DNA of 64,000 nucleotides from Rhyacichthys aspro (lineage: Eukaryota; Chordata; Actinopteri; Gobiiformes; Rhyacichthyidae): contig CM072158.1 in the NCBI GenBank assembly GCA_036850595.1, positions 21,572,578 through 21,636,577 on the forward strand. The letters run 5' to 3'. Of the stretch, positions 1 to 11,001 are shown one piece after another. The first letter of the stretch is position 1. Each line of letters begins with the position of its first letter. The notes beneath the pieces are model-generated. The model had not been told where the DNA came from, did no database searches, and saw only the letters and a list, made by a program, of their open reading frames with translations. A program made the translations under genes and the position numbers.

Positions 1-700
1 ACAATGACGATCTGGCTCTGCGTGAGTTTAGTCTTTTGGCTTTGCGAATATACTCTCTATATACTATATACTTTTTGTGGTCAGTCCAGATGGGTGTTTT
101 GCCCCCTCCAGCCAATGCCTCCATTCTTCTAATGCTATTTAACTGCTAGCAGCTCTCAGTCTCCCATATCACAATTTCTCTAGGCTAAGGATAGCTTGCG
201 GGATAAAAAAGCGGGTGGAGCTTATTGTCCCTCTCAGAGCGCTGGGAGAGAACAGCTTCGATCCCCTCGTTGGAGGCTTCTACCTCCACCACAAACTGTC
301 GGTCAAGGACAGTGAGAATATGAGCCAAAGTGAACAATTACTTGAGCTGCTGGAAGGCTCTTTCTGTGGGGGAGACCACCTGAAAGGAGACTTAGACAAA
401 GTTAATGTGTGCAGCCTAGCAGCTATGGCCCTGAAGTTTCTGACAAACCGCCTGTAAAAGTTAGCAAATCCTAAGAACTGCTGTACCTTTTTACAGTTAT
501 CAGGGGTCGGCATCAGAGCCACAGCGTTAATTTTAGACGAATCCATCTATATCTTCCCAGGGGCCACAATGAAGCGAAGGAAAGATACAGTAGCATGGAA
601 TTCACTTTTTTCAGGAGCCGCTGGAGAACCTGACGAACATGGCGTACATGAATGTCTAGATCAGATGAGAAAATCAGGATGTCGTGTACATATACATGTA
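1..700 (-). pseudogene. Ty3/gypsy pol relic: RT thumb and RNase H
   Basis: Read on the minus strand, this holds the C-terminal part of a gypsy reverse transcriptase and then RNase H. Visible pieces are a damaged catalytic block (YVHDILIFSSD where YLDDILIF is usual), the thumb/connection segment KKVQQFLGFANFYRRF, the RNase H start FVVEVEASNEGI, and WTDHKK followed by KAKRLNSR near base 1. Frames change several times and stops occur, so it is dead. It continues past the left window edge, where integrase would be expected. The RT fingers and palm are missing: sequence passes almost directly from the protease side (about 820) to the YVHD motif, which indicates an internal deletion. Confidence 0.85.
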
Positions 701-821
701 CGTGGGACGTGGCCTTGCTTAAGTCGTGGCTCAGAGTCTTCCTGGGGTAACAGGCATAGCATTAGGCACATAAGTAGCAAACGTGATTTCACATGACTTA
801 AGACAGTGGGAGTTACAGCTC

Positions 822-1118
822 TCAACACAGGCCAGTATTTTGCCGCTGGAGCCAAGGGAGACCTAACACATTAGGGGGCTGGGGGAACTGATACAGATAA
901 AAGTTAATGAGTTTGTGGTGAGAGTCTGTACTGATTTTAACTAGTTCTGTCTTGTGTGTCACATTGAAGATTTGGCTCCCATCCAGCACGCTAACCACTA
1001 ACGGCTCCTGCAATAGCTCAGGCTGGACCTTTAGTCTCTTAGCTAGCCCCCAGTCCATAAGCCTCTCATCAGCGCCTGAATCAATGAGGGCCCCCAAAGA
1101 TAAAGAGTGTTCATGCAC
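822..1118 (-). pseudogene. Ty3/gypsy aspartic protease fragment
   Basis: The minus-strand frame contains the retropepsin active-site motif ALIDSGADERLMD near its N-terminus and ends in LGLPWLQRQN, the conserved block closing the gypsy protease domain. About 98 residues are open, which fits a single protease domain. It lies between the gag remnant (1120-1850) and the RT remnant (1-700) in the order expected for gag-pro-RT. It is part of the same broken element and not an independent gene. Confidence 0.85.
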
Positions 1119-1119
1119 T

Positions 1120-1850
1120 GTTAAGTTGGAATGGGGTCAGGTCTTTCATAGGAGTATAGGTGGATGAAAATCAGCTCCTCAATATTCCCCCTCCTACCGG
1201 CGAGCCTGGTCTTTTGCGGCGAGGAGATGTCCGCAGTAAAAACAGCGACGCTCCTCTGCTGACAATCTGGTCCGGCCTAGCTGCATGGGTTCCTCCCGAT
1301 CCTTGGGGAACGTGCTCTGTCGCTGGTGTGCGTGTGTCACTTCTTTCTTCTGGGGACGTCACTCAACCCTGGAAGTCGTCTGTCCGCAGACTGGTCCAGC
1401 TCCCCTTGTGCTCGTGGAGGCGATTGTCGGTTTCGTATGGCCAGCGTGACTAGGGAATCCAAGTCGGGTCAAAACCTCTCCTCAGGGCTCCTGCAAAATC
1501 CCGGACAGTCTCATTAGCTGACCGGCGGGACCACTCGGAAGTAGCCCACGTCTTAGCTCCTCCGGTGAGGTGGGAGATCATGAATGCTACTTTCGCCCTC
1601 TAAGTAGGAAAGGCTGAGGGCAAAAAATTAAACCTCAGAGAAGGTGGCTCCTGGGCGAGAAGTGGGAGGATCTGCTGCACTTGAGTTGCCACAGAACCAA
1701 CCTGAGAAGCAATGGCAGCCTTAAAGTTCTCCTGGCAGTCTGGCAATTCATTCACACCCTGGTGAGGAGAGGAGGTTTGGTCCTCCTGCTCAGGCGAGCA
1801 CCCTGGGAGCAAATGGCGGCCATGAGTTGGTCGGAGTCTGCAGGGTCCAT
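1120..1850 (-). pseudogene. Ty3/gypsy gag relic
   Basis: The probable start codon is the complement of 1848-1850, within an ACCATGG context and 16 bases after the LTR edge. The first residues read MDPADSDQLMAAI, a familiar start of fish gypsy gag proteins. A frameshift follows, and the downstream reading continues with segments ending near 1600. Residues typical of the capsid (a TWATSEWSRR-like stretch near 1510-1560) are only readable across several frames. No intact zinc knuckle could be read. The frame is broken and non-functional. Confidence 0.6.
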
Positions 1851-1866
1851 GGTGGCCAGTTCGTAC

Positions 1867-2400
1867 TAACAACTGCAAGACTCGGGAGACAAAGTACAAA
1901 TGAAAGGATAATTTATTAAATACAAAGTTCAACAGAAAATCACTCTGATGAGGAAAACCAAAATCACTCTTACGAGGAAAAACAAAATCACTCTGATGAG
2001 GAAAAACAAAATCACTCTTACGAGGAAAAACAAAATCACTCTGATGAGGAAAAACAAAATCACTCTGACAAGGAAAAACAGAACGAGGCTATTAACAGAG
2101 TAACAAACAAAACTTACAAAAAGGCAACAACGTGCTGGCAATTGTGGGAACAAGACCTGGTAAATGCTTGTAGCTTGACATGGACACGAACTAGACGAAC
2201 TGGCACAGAATGGGGGAAACGTGGACAATATATACACACTGGGATTAGAGGAACACAGGTGGAAACAGGAGGACAATCAGACAGGCAGGAAAAACAAGAG
2301 GAAGGGCCAGCCACCTGAAACGAGAGGGAAGTTAATACTTTCAAAATAAAACATAGACAAGACAGGGAACTAATCACGGCCAGCTTGACTCGACATGACA
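1867..2400 (-). mobile_element. LTR of the minus-strand gypsy element
   Basis: This is the stretch immediately upstream (in element orientation) of gag. It runs from about 2400 (TGTCATG on the minus strand) to about 1867, where a TACGAACTGGCC leader leads into the gag start. An AATAAA polyadenylation signal is present on the minus strand near 1917. A second LTR copy is not in the window, so both borders are inferred from position and sequence type only. Confidence 0.5.
1936..2090. repeat. 25-bp minisatellite inside an LTR
   Basis: Six head-to-tail units of about 25 bp, each beginning AAAATCACTC. The middle alternates between CTGATGAGG and CTTACGAGG, so there is a higher-order 50-bp period; the last unit has CTGACAAGG. 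It sits in the LTR just before the polyadenylation signal of the minus-strand element. Confidence 0.9.
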
Positions 2401-3954
2401 GACCTGTCCTCCTGTGCCCTCTGCTGCCACCTCAAGAAAAAGAGCTTTGGGGGCTTGAGCCCCTGCCCCTTTGGGCTGATGCCCAAAAGTGCCCTTTTGT
2501 CTAAGGCACTTTTTAATGAAATGGGTGAAACCTGTACAGAGACCTGTATTTTGTTAGTGTATGCAGCATGTTTGGAGGAAAACCAATCCATTGCAAATAT
2601 TTTGTCTATACAACTTGAAGATCAACTTTTTTTTTTTTTTATTATAAATTTCACTCATGGATCTGGGATGGGCATCTGCTGATGCGCACTCAGACTTGGC
2701 CTCAACCTGTGGCAGACTTAACTATCACGTTATAGTGTATTAGTCCTTAATAAAATTACATACATGCACATTCACATTCACGCAATGAAACTCACAAACA
2801 TGTAGTAAGCATAAGCTATACTAAAATACTCTGCTCTTCTCTGCTCATTCTGGTGACGCGGCAGCTGTGGGCTGTGAGCTGGAGATGGCTATCTTTACAG
2901 TGGTGAGGAGCTGCCTTTTCTCTGTCACCGTTCATGTGATGCTCTGTAGTAACAAAAATGACTGTAACAGATCGTTTCATGAGGTGCCTTAAAGCTGAAC
3001 ATTTCTAGAGAAAATAAAGGTAATTAGGGGTAAATAAAGGTAAATCAAAAGTGGGATGTACCTTTGGAGTTTGTAACTCAATACAGAGACAGATCAATGT
3101 GGAGGGTCAGGGGGCATAAACAACCAATGTGTCCTACTGCAACCAAATTTGTAAAATAATATTTAGAACTAAGAATAGGTTTAAAAACAAAGCAGCCCAT
3201 AGTTTCACTGTCTATAATTATGACATTTTTTAAATTTATTTTTCAGGCCTACATGTAAGAGATTATCATATATAGGGAACTATGTGCTGTAGAAAAACAC
3301 GGATCTCTTCAGAACAATGTAAAGATACAGCCCTTTGGTGTAAACTGCATGTTGTTTGGGACAGGTACAAACTTACTGTGAGCTACAGTGGATACATAAT
3401 GTTCATATCAAACTGAACTTGCAGATGAAAAAATAGTTTCTGTTTCTGTTACTAATGAATATATAGATCATGTCTCTATTGCTACTACATTTGACAAAAT
3501 ACTCTTATTTTAATAATATTACATATTCTATTTTTTATTATTTTATTAGAGTAAAATAATAAAAAATATACAGTGAGGGACTGAATGAGGCTTGGTCTAA
3601 GAAATTAATTGGGCCAAAAATGAGTCCCACTCCAGCCCTGTGCTCATGTGTTGTTTAGGGGACAATGCATTACAGAAGGAATTTTCATGTTCATGTTTTC
3701 TTTCTACATTTTACTATCAAATTACAGAATAAATTAGGCTTGGTGATAAATGCATTAGCTCATTTTAAATCCTACTTTGTCATATTGTTTTACAATATCA
3801 AACATAATGCAACAAATATGCCAAAGCTATAACCCCCATTCAAAAAAACAGGACTCTTAATGTGTAAATTTTTGATTATTCTGAGAGGAGACCCCAGATC
3901 CCTACACAAGTAAATGAGGTATACATCAATATACAGTAGTTTTCCAGTATCAAC
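2401..3954. other. No gene seen
   Basis: AT-rich sequence without recognisable coding similarity. A poly-T tract lies at about 2627-2640. A GC-richer stretch at 2440-2480 (GGGCTTGAGCCCC) resembles transposon debris but could not be assigned. Confidence 0.5.
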
Positions 3955-5715
3955 AACAGTGTTGGAAGGCCATCTGCTGGATACAGTGACTCACTAGACC
4001 AACTCAACCTCCTCATCTCTGGTTACCATCAAGAGATGATTAAATTCAATCGGATCAACTGTCCACAGATACCACTTATTTTGTGCTACCCCCAAGGACA
4101 TACTCAACAAGGCCAAAGTAATCTCTCTGCCTCCACATTGTCCCTACCACTGTACCATAGACCTTCTCCCCGGAACATCTTCACCTAAGGGCCAACAGTG
4201 TTCCCTTTCAGCATCAGAGATGGAAGCTATGGAAATGTTTATCACCAACACCTTAGCAGCTGGCATCATTAGACCATCTTCATCTCATAACTTTTGCAAG
4301 GCTTGATCTCCATGAAGCCTATCACCTGGTCTGCATCAGAGAGGGAGGTGAGTGGAAGATGGCATTTAACACCCCTTCTGGCCATTTTGAATACCTGGTC
4401 GCCCCTGTCATCTTTCAGAACCTAGTCTACAACATCCTGTCTAACATGCTAAATAAATGTGTTTTCATTTGCCTTGATGATATTCTGCTGATGATGATAT
4501 AAAGCTGAGTAATGTGAGTTTCACGCCTCAACCGTCTCATTCATGGGCTACATTGTCTGTCGAGGTCAGATCCAAATGGACCCTTCTAAGGTCACTGCTG
4601 TCTGAGATTGGCCAACACCTTCCAACCAGAAGCTGCTGCAATGCTTTCTTGGTTTCACCAACTTGTATAGATGCTTTATTTGAGGCTACAGTTCCATAGC
4701 TTCCCTAGCTCATGACATCACATTTGTTGGTTTGATGAGGCTCAAGAAGCATTCACCAGCCTGAAGATCCACTTCACTTCTGCTCCAGTCCTGACAATTC
4801 CCTTGACAGCCAAACAGTTAATCATTGAGGTGGATGCTTAAGATGTCGGTGTGCAGTTCTCTCCCAGCTTTGTTGACCATAAGCCACATCCATGTCCTTT
4901 TTCTCCTGCCACCTGGCCCCTGCCGAGAGCAACCATGGGAACGGCAATAGAGAACTGCTGGCAGTTTGTTGGCCCTTGAGGAATGGTGCCATATGTTAGA
5001 TGTAAGAAAGTAACCTTTGTTTGTGTGGACGGACCACAAAAACCTTAAATACTTCAAGTCTGCTAAACATCTAACTTCCCGTCAAGCTTGCTGGTCCCTG
5101 CTCCCAAAACCAAAAGGCAGCAGAAGCACTCCCATGGCAGCTCCAGAGAGAGGACTCCACCACTGACCCCGCCCCACCCCTGTCCTGCCCTCATCTCATT
5201 TGGTTGCTACAGTTGCCTGGCCCGTGGACCGTGTCAGGTCTGCCATGGAGAATCAGCCAGGTCCCAGTGTGTGCCCCCGTGGGAACACAACCATTGATCT
5301 GAAGTTCTTCAGTGGGCCCACTCTTCTCGACTGACCCAGCCATGCACGGACCCTAGATTTCCTTCAAAAGAGGTTCTGGTGGCTGACCCAAGAAGAGGAT
5401 GTCTGCATGTATGTCTGTTGACAACAGCTTGTCCAGTATGTTGTCAACAGATGCCCTCCCATCGGCCACCAGCAGGCCTCCTTCAGCCACTGTGAGCAAC
5501 ATAGTCATCCTCTCTATCATAGACCGGTTCTCCAAGATGGCTCTCTTTGTTGCACTGCCAGTGCCAAGTTACCGCCGGCCAAGGGGGAGCCACAGTGTTT
5601 CAACAACACGTCTTCTAGATTCATGGCCTTTTTAGTGGTCATTGTCTCTGACCGGAGTCCCCAGTTCAAGTCTATAGTCTCCTTGGTGCACTTGATTGGT
5701 TTTCAAGTAGATTTT
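3955..5715 (+). pseudogene. Degenerate Ty3/gypsy pol (protease to integrase)
   Basis: A plus-strand gypsy pol can be followed across many frameshifts and stops. In order: protease end (SGYHQEMIKFNRIN, near 4025); RT palm (LHEAYHLVCIREGGEWKMAF, near 4310, then FNTPSGHFEYLVAP); the RT catalytic block as CLDDILL near 4470; the connection domain (FLGFTNLYR, near 4650); RNase H (QLIIEVDA near 4820 and WTDHKNLKY near 5030); then integrase (FWWLTQEEDV near 5385, IIDRFSKMALFVALP near 5515 and IVSDRSPQFKS near 5645). It ends abruptly near 5715 inside the integrase core. No LTR was found on either side. It is an old relic, independent of the minus-strand copy at 1-2400. Confidence 0.85.
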
Positions 5716-6169
5716 GAGCAGTGGTGAGTTAAAGATTTACGGCTGCTGGGCAGCTCATGAGCCTAGAAGCAAATGTCAGTATCTTACTAGCTTTTCAGTT
5801 CAAACTACCTCTCTTTCATTTTCCAGCGCACTGCTGAATGGATCTTGTGAGTAAGAACAGGGTGACAGGAAAGAATTGGACTCTATTGGATTCTATAGGA
5901 TATGAATTTCCCCACTGACTTAAAATTCCAGTACCTAATATATTTTTCATCTAGTTGAAAAAATGGTTTAGACCCCATATAGTATATTGCAAAAGCAATC
6001 GTTTTTGAAAAAATCATGCTCTGTGATGCCATCTGCTGCTTATTATAAGCAATTTTAAGAAATGAAGAGATAGGAGCAACTCCAACGCAGGGACGGGAGT
6101 TCTTGGCCAATCACAAGCCTACTGACGCCCAGGGACTTAACAGAGAACCCAATTGGCTGTTGCTGTACA
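5716..6169. other. No gene seen
   Basis: Sequence between a gypsy relic and an exon-like frame. The part at 6085-6130 (TTGGCCAATCACAAGCC) weakly resembles 41135-41165, so it may belong to a dispersed repeat. No coding signal was found. Confidence 0.4.
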
Positions 6170-6217
6170 ATGTCTTTGCCATGGTCTGCGCTTGCACAAC
6201 TGGTAAACAGAGATAGC

Positions 6218-6478
6218 ATGGCGGCCGAAGTCTCAGAGGGCAAGGTAGCTATTCCTGCATACACAGCTAAACATCATAAACAAAGGAAAACAGAGGGAGT
6301 AAAGAGACCAGAAAAGCGCAAATGGGACGATAAAAGAAATAAAATGCGAATAAATATTGGAACCGCATTCCAAAGATGGAGAGAACTACGCGACTGCATT
6401 GGTCTAAAATTGCACTCTGAGCTGGCTGCTTATCTTCTAGACTGGCAACTAACTTTCTATTCACTATATTTTTATTAG
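6218..6478 (+). CDS. Exon-like ORF of a repeated fish gene family
   Basis: The ATG at 6218 (AGCATGGCGGCC, a good Kozak context) opens about 86 codons beginning MAAEVSEGK. A basic stretch follows (RPEKRKWDDKRNKMR), then NIGTAFQRWRELRDCIGLK and ELAAYLLDW. The NIGTAFxRWRELR..GLK..AELAxxLLD pattern recurs at the N-terminus of many predicted, often transposon-associated fish proteins, but I cannot name a function. The last residues after LLDW look like read-through into an intron, so the true exon probably ends near 6440. No downstream partner exon was identified. It is more likely a stray copy than a working gene. Confidence 0.4.
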   Translation: MAAEVSEGKVAIPAYTAKHHKQRKTEGVKRPEKRKWDDKRNKMRINIGTAFQRWRELRDCIGLKLHSELAAYLLDWQLTFYSLYFY

Positions 6479-6479
6479 C

Positions 6480-6834
6480 ATTGTGGTCAGTTTCTCTTGT
6501 CTCGTTACATTTTAAACGAATTGCAAACAGATGTAAGCCTTGCGTTGCTAGGGCTTAGCCTTATGTTGCTAATGCTAATATTGCTAGCGCTGTAGTCTCC
6601 GGGACTTGTCGCTCTTGAAACCCATAATTTCAGTGCTCCACACACTCAGCTTTCTCATAGCTAGGTGTCCTCACCTACTGACACCAGTTTCCTAGTACTG
6701 TCATGATTTGTGTTGGGACAGGATTTGCGCTTATAAGCATGAGCATGAAGCGTGCTTGTTCAGGCTTTCTACCTGCAGCTTCATAGCATATCTTGTAGCA
6801 TCTGCTACTTTATTGTTTATATTATTTATTCATT
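6480..6834. other. No gene seen
   Basis: Unique-looking AT-rich sequence between the exon-like ORF and the hAT MITE; no assignable feature. Confidence 0.4.
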
Positions 6835-6842
6835 CTTGAATT
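6835..6842. repeat. 8-bp target site duplication, left copy
   Basis: CTTGAATT immediately precedes the MITE and is repeated exactly at 7633-7640. Confidence 0.9.
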
Positions 6843-7632
6843 CAGTGGCGGGCTTAGCAAATTTGGGGCCCTAGGCAAACTTTTGAGGGGGCTCTTCCTC
6901 ATATCTGCCTTAATGTACCAGAAGGCCTTGAGGTTGAGACTTTGTAGCCCCTCCACAATTGTCATACAGCAATACTTCACAATAACAAAAACACATATTC
7001 GGCTTCTTTTCTGGTTTGATCTCACTCAGATCAACTTCAGAATCAAGTTGGGTTTTTTTCTTAATACAGTAATGAGTAAATTTACTAATGCTTTTAAATT
7101 AACTTCAATATTTGACATTGTGGGAACATTATAGTTCTTTTCAGTTACTGTCAGTTCTAACACAAGCACAGTGTGGATCAACCACTCTGTCTCTGTTTTT
7201 AGGTGTTTTTTAACTGTAAAATAAATTGCAGGAACCTCTACATTAATCTAAAGGAGTAACGCTGGCTGAAGCAGCCAATTTAGACACTTGATTCCCATCA
7301 CAGAATTGGAAGACTGGAGATAGACTTAAGAATGTTTAATGGATCGAGAGTGTGTGTGTAAGTGTGTGTGGTCTGAAAGAAACATATACAAAAGGAACAA
7401 TCAGTAATAGTATATGACAGAAGCACATCATATTCAAATAGTAACCTGAACATCATAGATCCTGGGTTACACTCGTAACCTTAAGGTGCGCCGCTGTGGT
7501 AAGCTGAGCTAATAATAGCGCTAGCTTAAACTGCCGGCAGACCGGACCAGTAATACCCAAAATGTTGGGGCCCTTGCATGTTGGGGGCCCTAGGCATTTG
7601 CCTACCTTTGCCTAATGGTAAGCACGCCACTG
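6843..7632. mobile_element. Non-autonomous hAT transposon (MITE), 790 bp
   Basis: The ends are imperfect terminal inverted repeats: CAGTGGCGGGCTTAGC at the left and, on the other strand, CAGTGGCGTGCTTACC at the right, with similar GGCCCTAGGCAAA blocks just inside. The element is flanked by exact 8-bp copies of CTTGAATT (6835-6842 and 7633-7640). Ends of CAGTGGCG type with an 8-bp duplication are hAT-superfamily hallmarks. No transposase reading frame is visible inside. Confidence 0.88.
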
Positions 7633-7640
7633 CTTGAATT

Positions 7641-10358
7641 ACATTATGGTTGTATATCTACTTGTACGGACTGTTTTTCATATTGCCAGATACATTACAA
7701 GATATCACAGTGTGAAACCATGTTATAAATTTTTGGGCTCTTATCGTTATTTATCCACTAAATTAGTTTGTTTGGCCTTAAGACAACAAAAAGTTGTGGA
7801 TGCGTATAAGATATGCACATGAATGCATGAGACGAGAGAAAAGCCTGGGAGAGGTTTGTGAGAGTGAGTAAGGAGCTAAGGGCGGGGCTTCCATTTGAAA
7901 CTCAACTGTCTCTCTTTCTCTTGGTTCTGAAAAAGACAATCAGGTACTGGAGCTTTAACGGAACAGATTCGACTTCGACCGGAGAGAGAGGTTGCGGGGC
8001 TCCAGACAAAATGGTCTCGCAGTCCAGATCAGGACTCCGGACTTTGAGAACGCCTGGTGTAGAATTTCCCCTATGATCTTGCGACCCTCTGATATAATGT
8101 GACAACCCTTGTGGGGATCAGGACCCCGAGGTTGAGGCTTTAAAGGATGCTGAATAAAAAACTCACTGATGATCTCGCCTTTTCTCCAAACATACTGCTG
8201 GACACACACCCGTTTGTTGCCCCCAAATGAAATTTAGCACACACATTCTCTTGTGCAAAAACATCTATGATGACATTACCCTATCTCCAACAGAAAGGCG
8301 GCCAAAGGCCAGGTTAATAGGAATGTGGGACCCCACTCTTAAACTTTAACAAACTCCTCCTAAGGTTTTCATCCAACAGGCTCCAAACTTGGTTGATGTC
8401 ATCTAGATATTTCTGCCATCAAAGGTTATTACTTTGTCATTAGTTTTAGATTGTGGCCATGGCAAATACAGTACACACATTTGAGATAGAATTATGAGCA
8501 AACAAGTCTAGGGGACTACACCTTGTTGTAACAGATATTTTGGGCTATTATGATACAGTGGTAATAAGCATTCAACTACTAAAAAAATGGTCCAAATAAT
8601 CCAACTGTAATGGATCCAAAGAAGGGCAAAAGGAAAAAATGAAATGATGCTACCAGCTTAGCTCGCCACTTGCTTGCACATAAAGTTCATTTTTGAAAGG
8701 TCAAATAAAACCTGACCGTCGAGTCAAAGTGAGGTTTGAGGGGATATAGTGTGTGAAAAAGCCAAGGTTTTAGCCGCTCAGCATGCCACCAGCCACAGCA
8801 GGAGTCGAATGCGGAAGGATCCTTCCACGAACTGGAACTTATTTTTGCCACGGAACAGAGACAGCAAATCAAGAGCAGCACAGAGCGTCAGGTGGAGGAA
8901 TGAATTAGTGCAGTCACGTGACAATGGTTACACTGTCACCAACAGGAGGGCGGCCATTTTAAATGAAAGAGTTTTCAGTTACACCTTTTTACAACTCGTT
9001 GCATATATTTCCATTACTATTATATTACTATACTATTTCGTGCTTGGGCCTTAATTATAGTAGTTGCATTTAGGGGTGCTGGGAGGTAAATGAGCTGAAG
9101 CACCCCTAAAAAAAGCTTCCTACACCAGTGATTTTGAGTAAAATGTTTAATATACAGTACAATTAACAGAGACTCAAGTCTCTGGATGTTGCATCACTTG
9201 TCCCTTTCTGATGCGAGCATGCACTGGAAATGCATCACTCCTGTTACATACATTAGTATTACATTTAGTTCATTATAATAATGACATAATGATATGATGG
9301 CTAAAGCTATATTTGAATATTAAAGATCATTCAGCACTGATTAAAAGAGTACTGAAAGAGTGACCTTCTCTTCACTCCCCCAGACAGACTCACTGGTTTC
9401 TGTTCATATATAAAACCCTTATTTGTAAAACTCTCTCATAGCACATCCATAGCACCATTCTACATTTTAGCTGCTTCATTAAACTGCACATTCTAGAAGT
9501 CTGTATTTCTTTTGATATTTACTGTTCATATTACATTGTTACTTGTTATGAATTGTATGATGTAGTATTTGTTTTAGATGTACCCCCTTCTTGTACAAGC
9601 TTTTTGTTCTGTGTCTTTATGCTGCCTCTTGGTTAAATAAAGGCAAAATAATTTTCAGTCAAAAGAACAGAAACACACCCAAGTCATATAATTTTTTTTT
9701 TTTTTTAACTCTGAGATTATTTGAGAAGTACTTAGCTTCTTAAATGCATAACTTGATTGCTTGCATAGAAGTAGTAATTTTTCCTGAAATACAAGCTCTG
9801 TAGTTTTGGTCCATTCATAAAATTTGGTTGTATAAATAAAATTCTATAAAATGTTATTTTATATGCCAATGGAGCAGTTGCCTTAAAGGGCTTTACAGGC
9901 TGTACTAGTCCATAGACCCTCCATCAGGGTGAGGAAAAACCATGGGAAAAAAAGACAAACCATCCATGGGAAAAAAGACAACTCTCAGGGAGAACTTCAG
10001 AATTATGCATCCACTACGGTTCATGCAATAGATGTGTCCAGGACAGTTTTATACAGAACAATATATAAGGACTGTCACTGACTTTTGCTTCATTATGGTT
10101 CTTAGTCATCCAGGACAAATTCAAGAAAAAGTTCCAAAGAAGTCTAGATGTAGGTTTAGAGGTATAGTTGTTTTGTCCCTCATCCAAGGGACTTTGATCA
10201 TTCTAAGTTTAACTATTATATATTTACTATATATTAGAGAGCTGAGAATATCCACAGATGACTTCTCTGAAACCTTTTCTTGATTGCTTCAATCGCATCA
10301 TTCTAGAATGATTGATCATCTTGACCATTTTTAATGTGCTCTGTGCCATTTCCCTCAG
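7641..10358. other. Transposon-poor stretch, presumed intron or upstream region
   Basis: No exon or transposase was identified. Around 8040-8150 there are fragments of a GC-richer repeat. A 101-codon open frame at 8749-9054 resembles nothing I know and lacks splice context. 10100-10200 may be repeat-derived. PH-domain exons of the RhoGEF gene were looked for here and not recognised. Confidence 0.4.
9070..9109. repeat. 11-bp inverted repeat (hairpin)
   Basis: TTAGGGGTGCT (9070-9080) and its exact complement AGCACCCCTAA (9099-9109) are separated by 18 bases. It could form a short stem-loop or be the trace of an excised or tiny foldback element. Confidence 0.7.
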
Positions 10359-10426
10359 TTGCCCATCAAGAGAGGAGTTCCCCCTCATAGAGTCTGAACA
10401 TAAAGCCCATATCAGGAGACTAAAAG
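10359..10426 (+). CDS. arhgef2: ARHGEF2-like RhoGEF, exon immediately after PH domain
   Basis: This exon belongs to a Dbl-family guanine-nucleotide exchange factor that activates RhoA; ARHGEF2 (GEF-H1) is held inactive on microtubules and at tight junctions. The exon is bounded by TTTCCCTCAG at the left and GTCAGA at the right. It carries one base of a split codon, 22 codons and one trailing base, reading CPSREEFPLIESEH then KAHIRRLK. The CPSRE(E/D)FPLIE motif directly following the PH domain is characteristic of ARHGEF2. Four following exons join in matching phases. The DH and PH exons are not visible and must lie upstream. The paralogues ARHGEF18, ARHGEF28 and AKAP13 are less likely. Confidence 0.82.
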
Positions 10427-10515
10427 GTCAGAAAACAAAAGTACAGAGTGTTCCAGTAATAATAAGATGGTTCCATTCGGCTGACTTTCATAAAACCCTG
10501 TTTCCCCTTTCACAG

Positions 10516-10704
10516 CTGATCTGCAGCAGAAGGATAATGAGGTGCTGGAGCTCCTACAAAAGAGAGTGACTCTCTTCTATGAGTTGGCAGAACTAAGCAG
10601 TGGTCAGAGTGGCCTGCAGCTTGCCAACACACGCTCATTGTTTCGGGCAGATACACTACAGGCTCCTCGTGCTGAGAAACTCCTGCTGGATGCCACACTT
10701 GAAG
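10516..10704 (+). CDS. arhgef2: ARHGEF2-like RhoGEF, second visible exon
   Basis: Acceptor TTTCACAG and donor GTAATA flank 189 bp. The frame continues that of 10359-10426: the split codon G|CT gives Ala, followed by DLQQKDNEVLELLQKRVTLF and the conserved RSLFRAD..APRAEKLLLDA block. The first half has the heptad pattern of the coiled coil that follows the PH domain in the ARHGEF2 group; the LFR block is the next conserved landmark. The exon ends in phase 1. No stop codon interrupts it. Confidence 0.85.
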
Positions 10705-10953
10705 GTAATACATTAACATATGCAACTGAGGTTTCCTCCCACTTCTTGTTTTACACAATTTTGACAGTCGTCAAATTATTTTACAGTTCACTCACTCCAC
10801 AACTTTCTGACTTTTGTTTTATCGTTTTGTGGGTGCATCACATGATTGAATGGCGGTCTGGAGTTTAAAATGGATGGTCAACAAAAATAACAGCTACAAG
10901 AAGTTCTAAGAAAAAAAGAGCTGAAAAGAAAAGACTGACCCAGGCTCTGACCT

Positions 10954-11001
10954 CGGCTCTTCGCTGGATATTTAGTGTGCTAGATATCCAGCGAAGAGCC
11001 G
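10954..11001. repeat. 18-bp perfect inverted repeat in an intron
   Basis: CGGCTCTTCGCTGGATAT (10954-10971) is followed, after a 12-base loop, by its exact complement (10984-11001). It lies in the intron between the second and third visible RhoGEF exons. No known structured RNA was recognised. Confidence 0.85.

Noticed and set aside
8749..9054. 101-codon plus-strand ORF with a hydrophobic C-terminus
   Set aside because: No similarity recognised, no splice or start context, and composition like the surrounding non-coding sequence.
10032..10283. Possible PH-domain exon upstream of the RhoGEF exons
   Set aside because: The residues (including HPGQIQEKVPKKSRCRF) do not match a PH domain and look repeat-derived.
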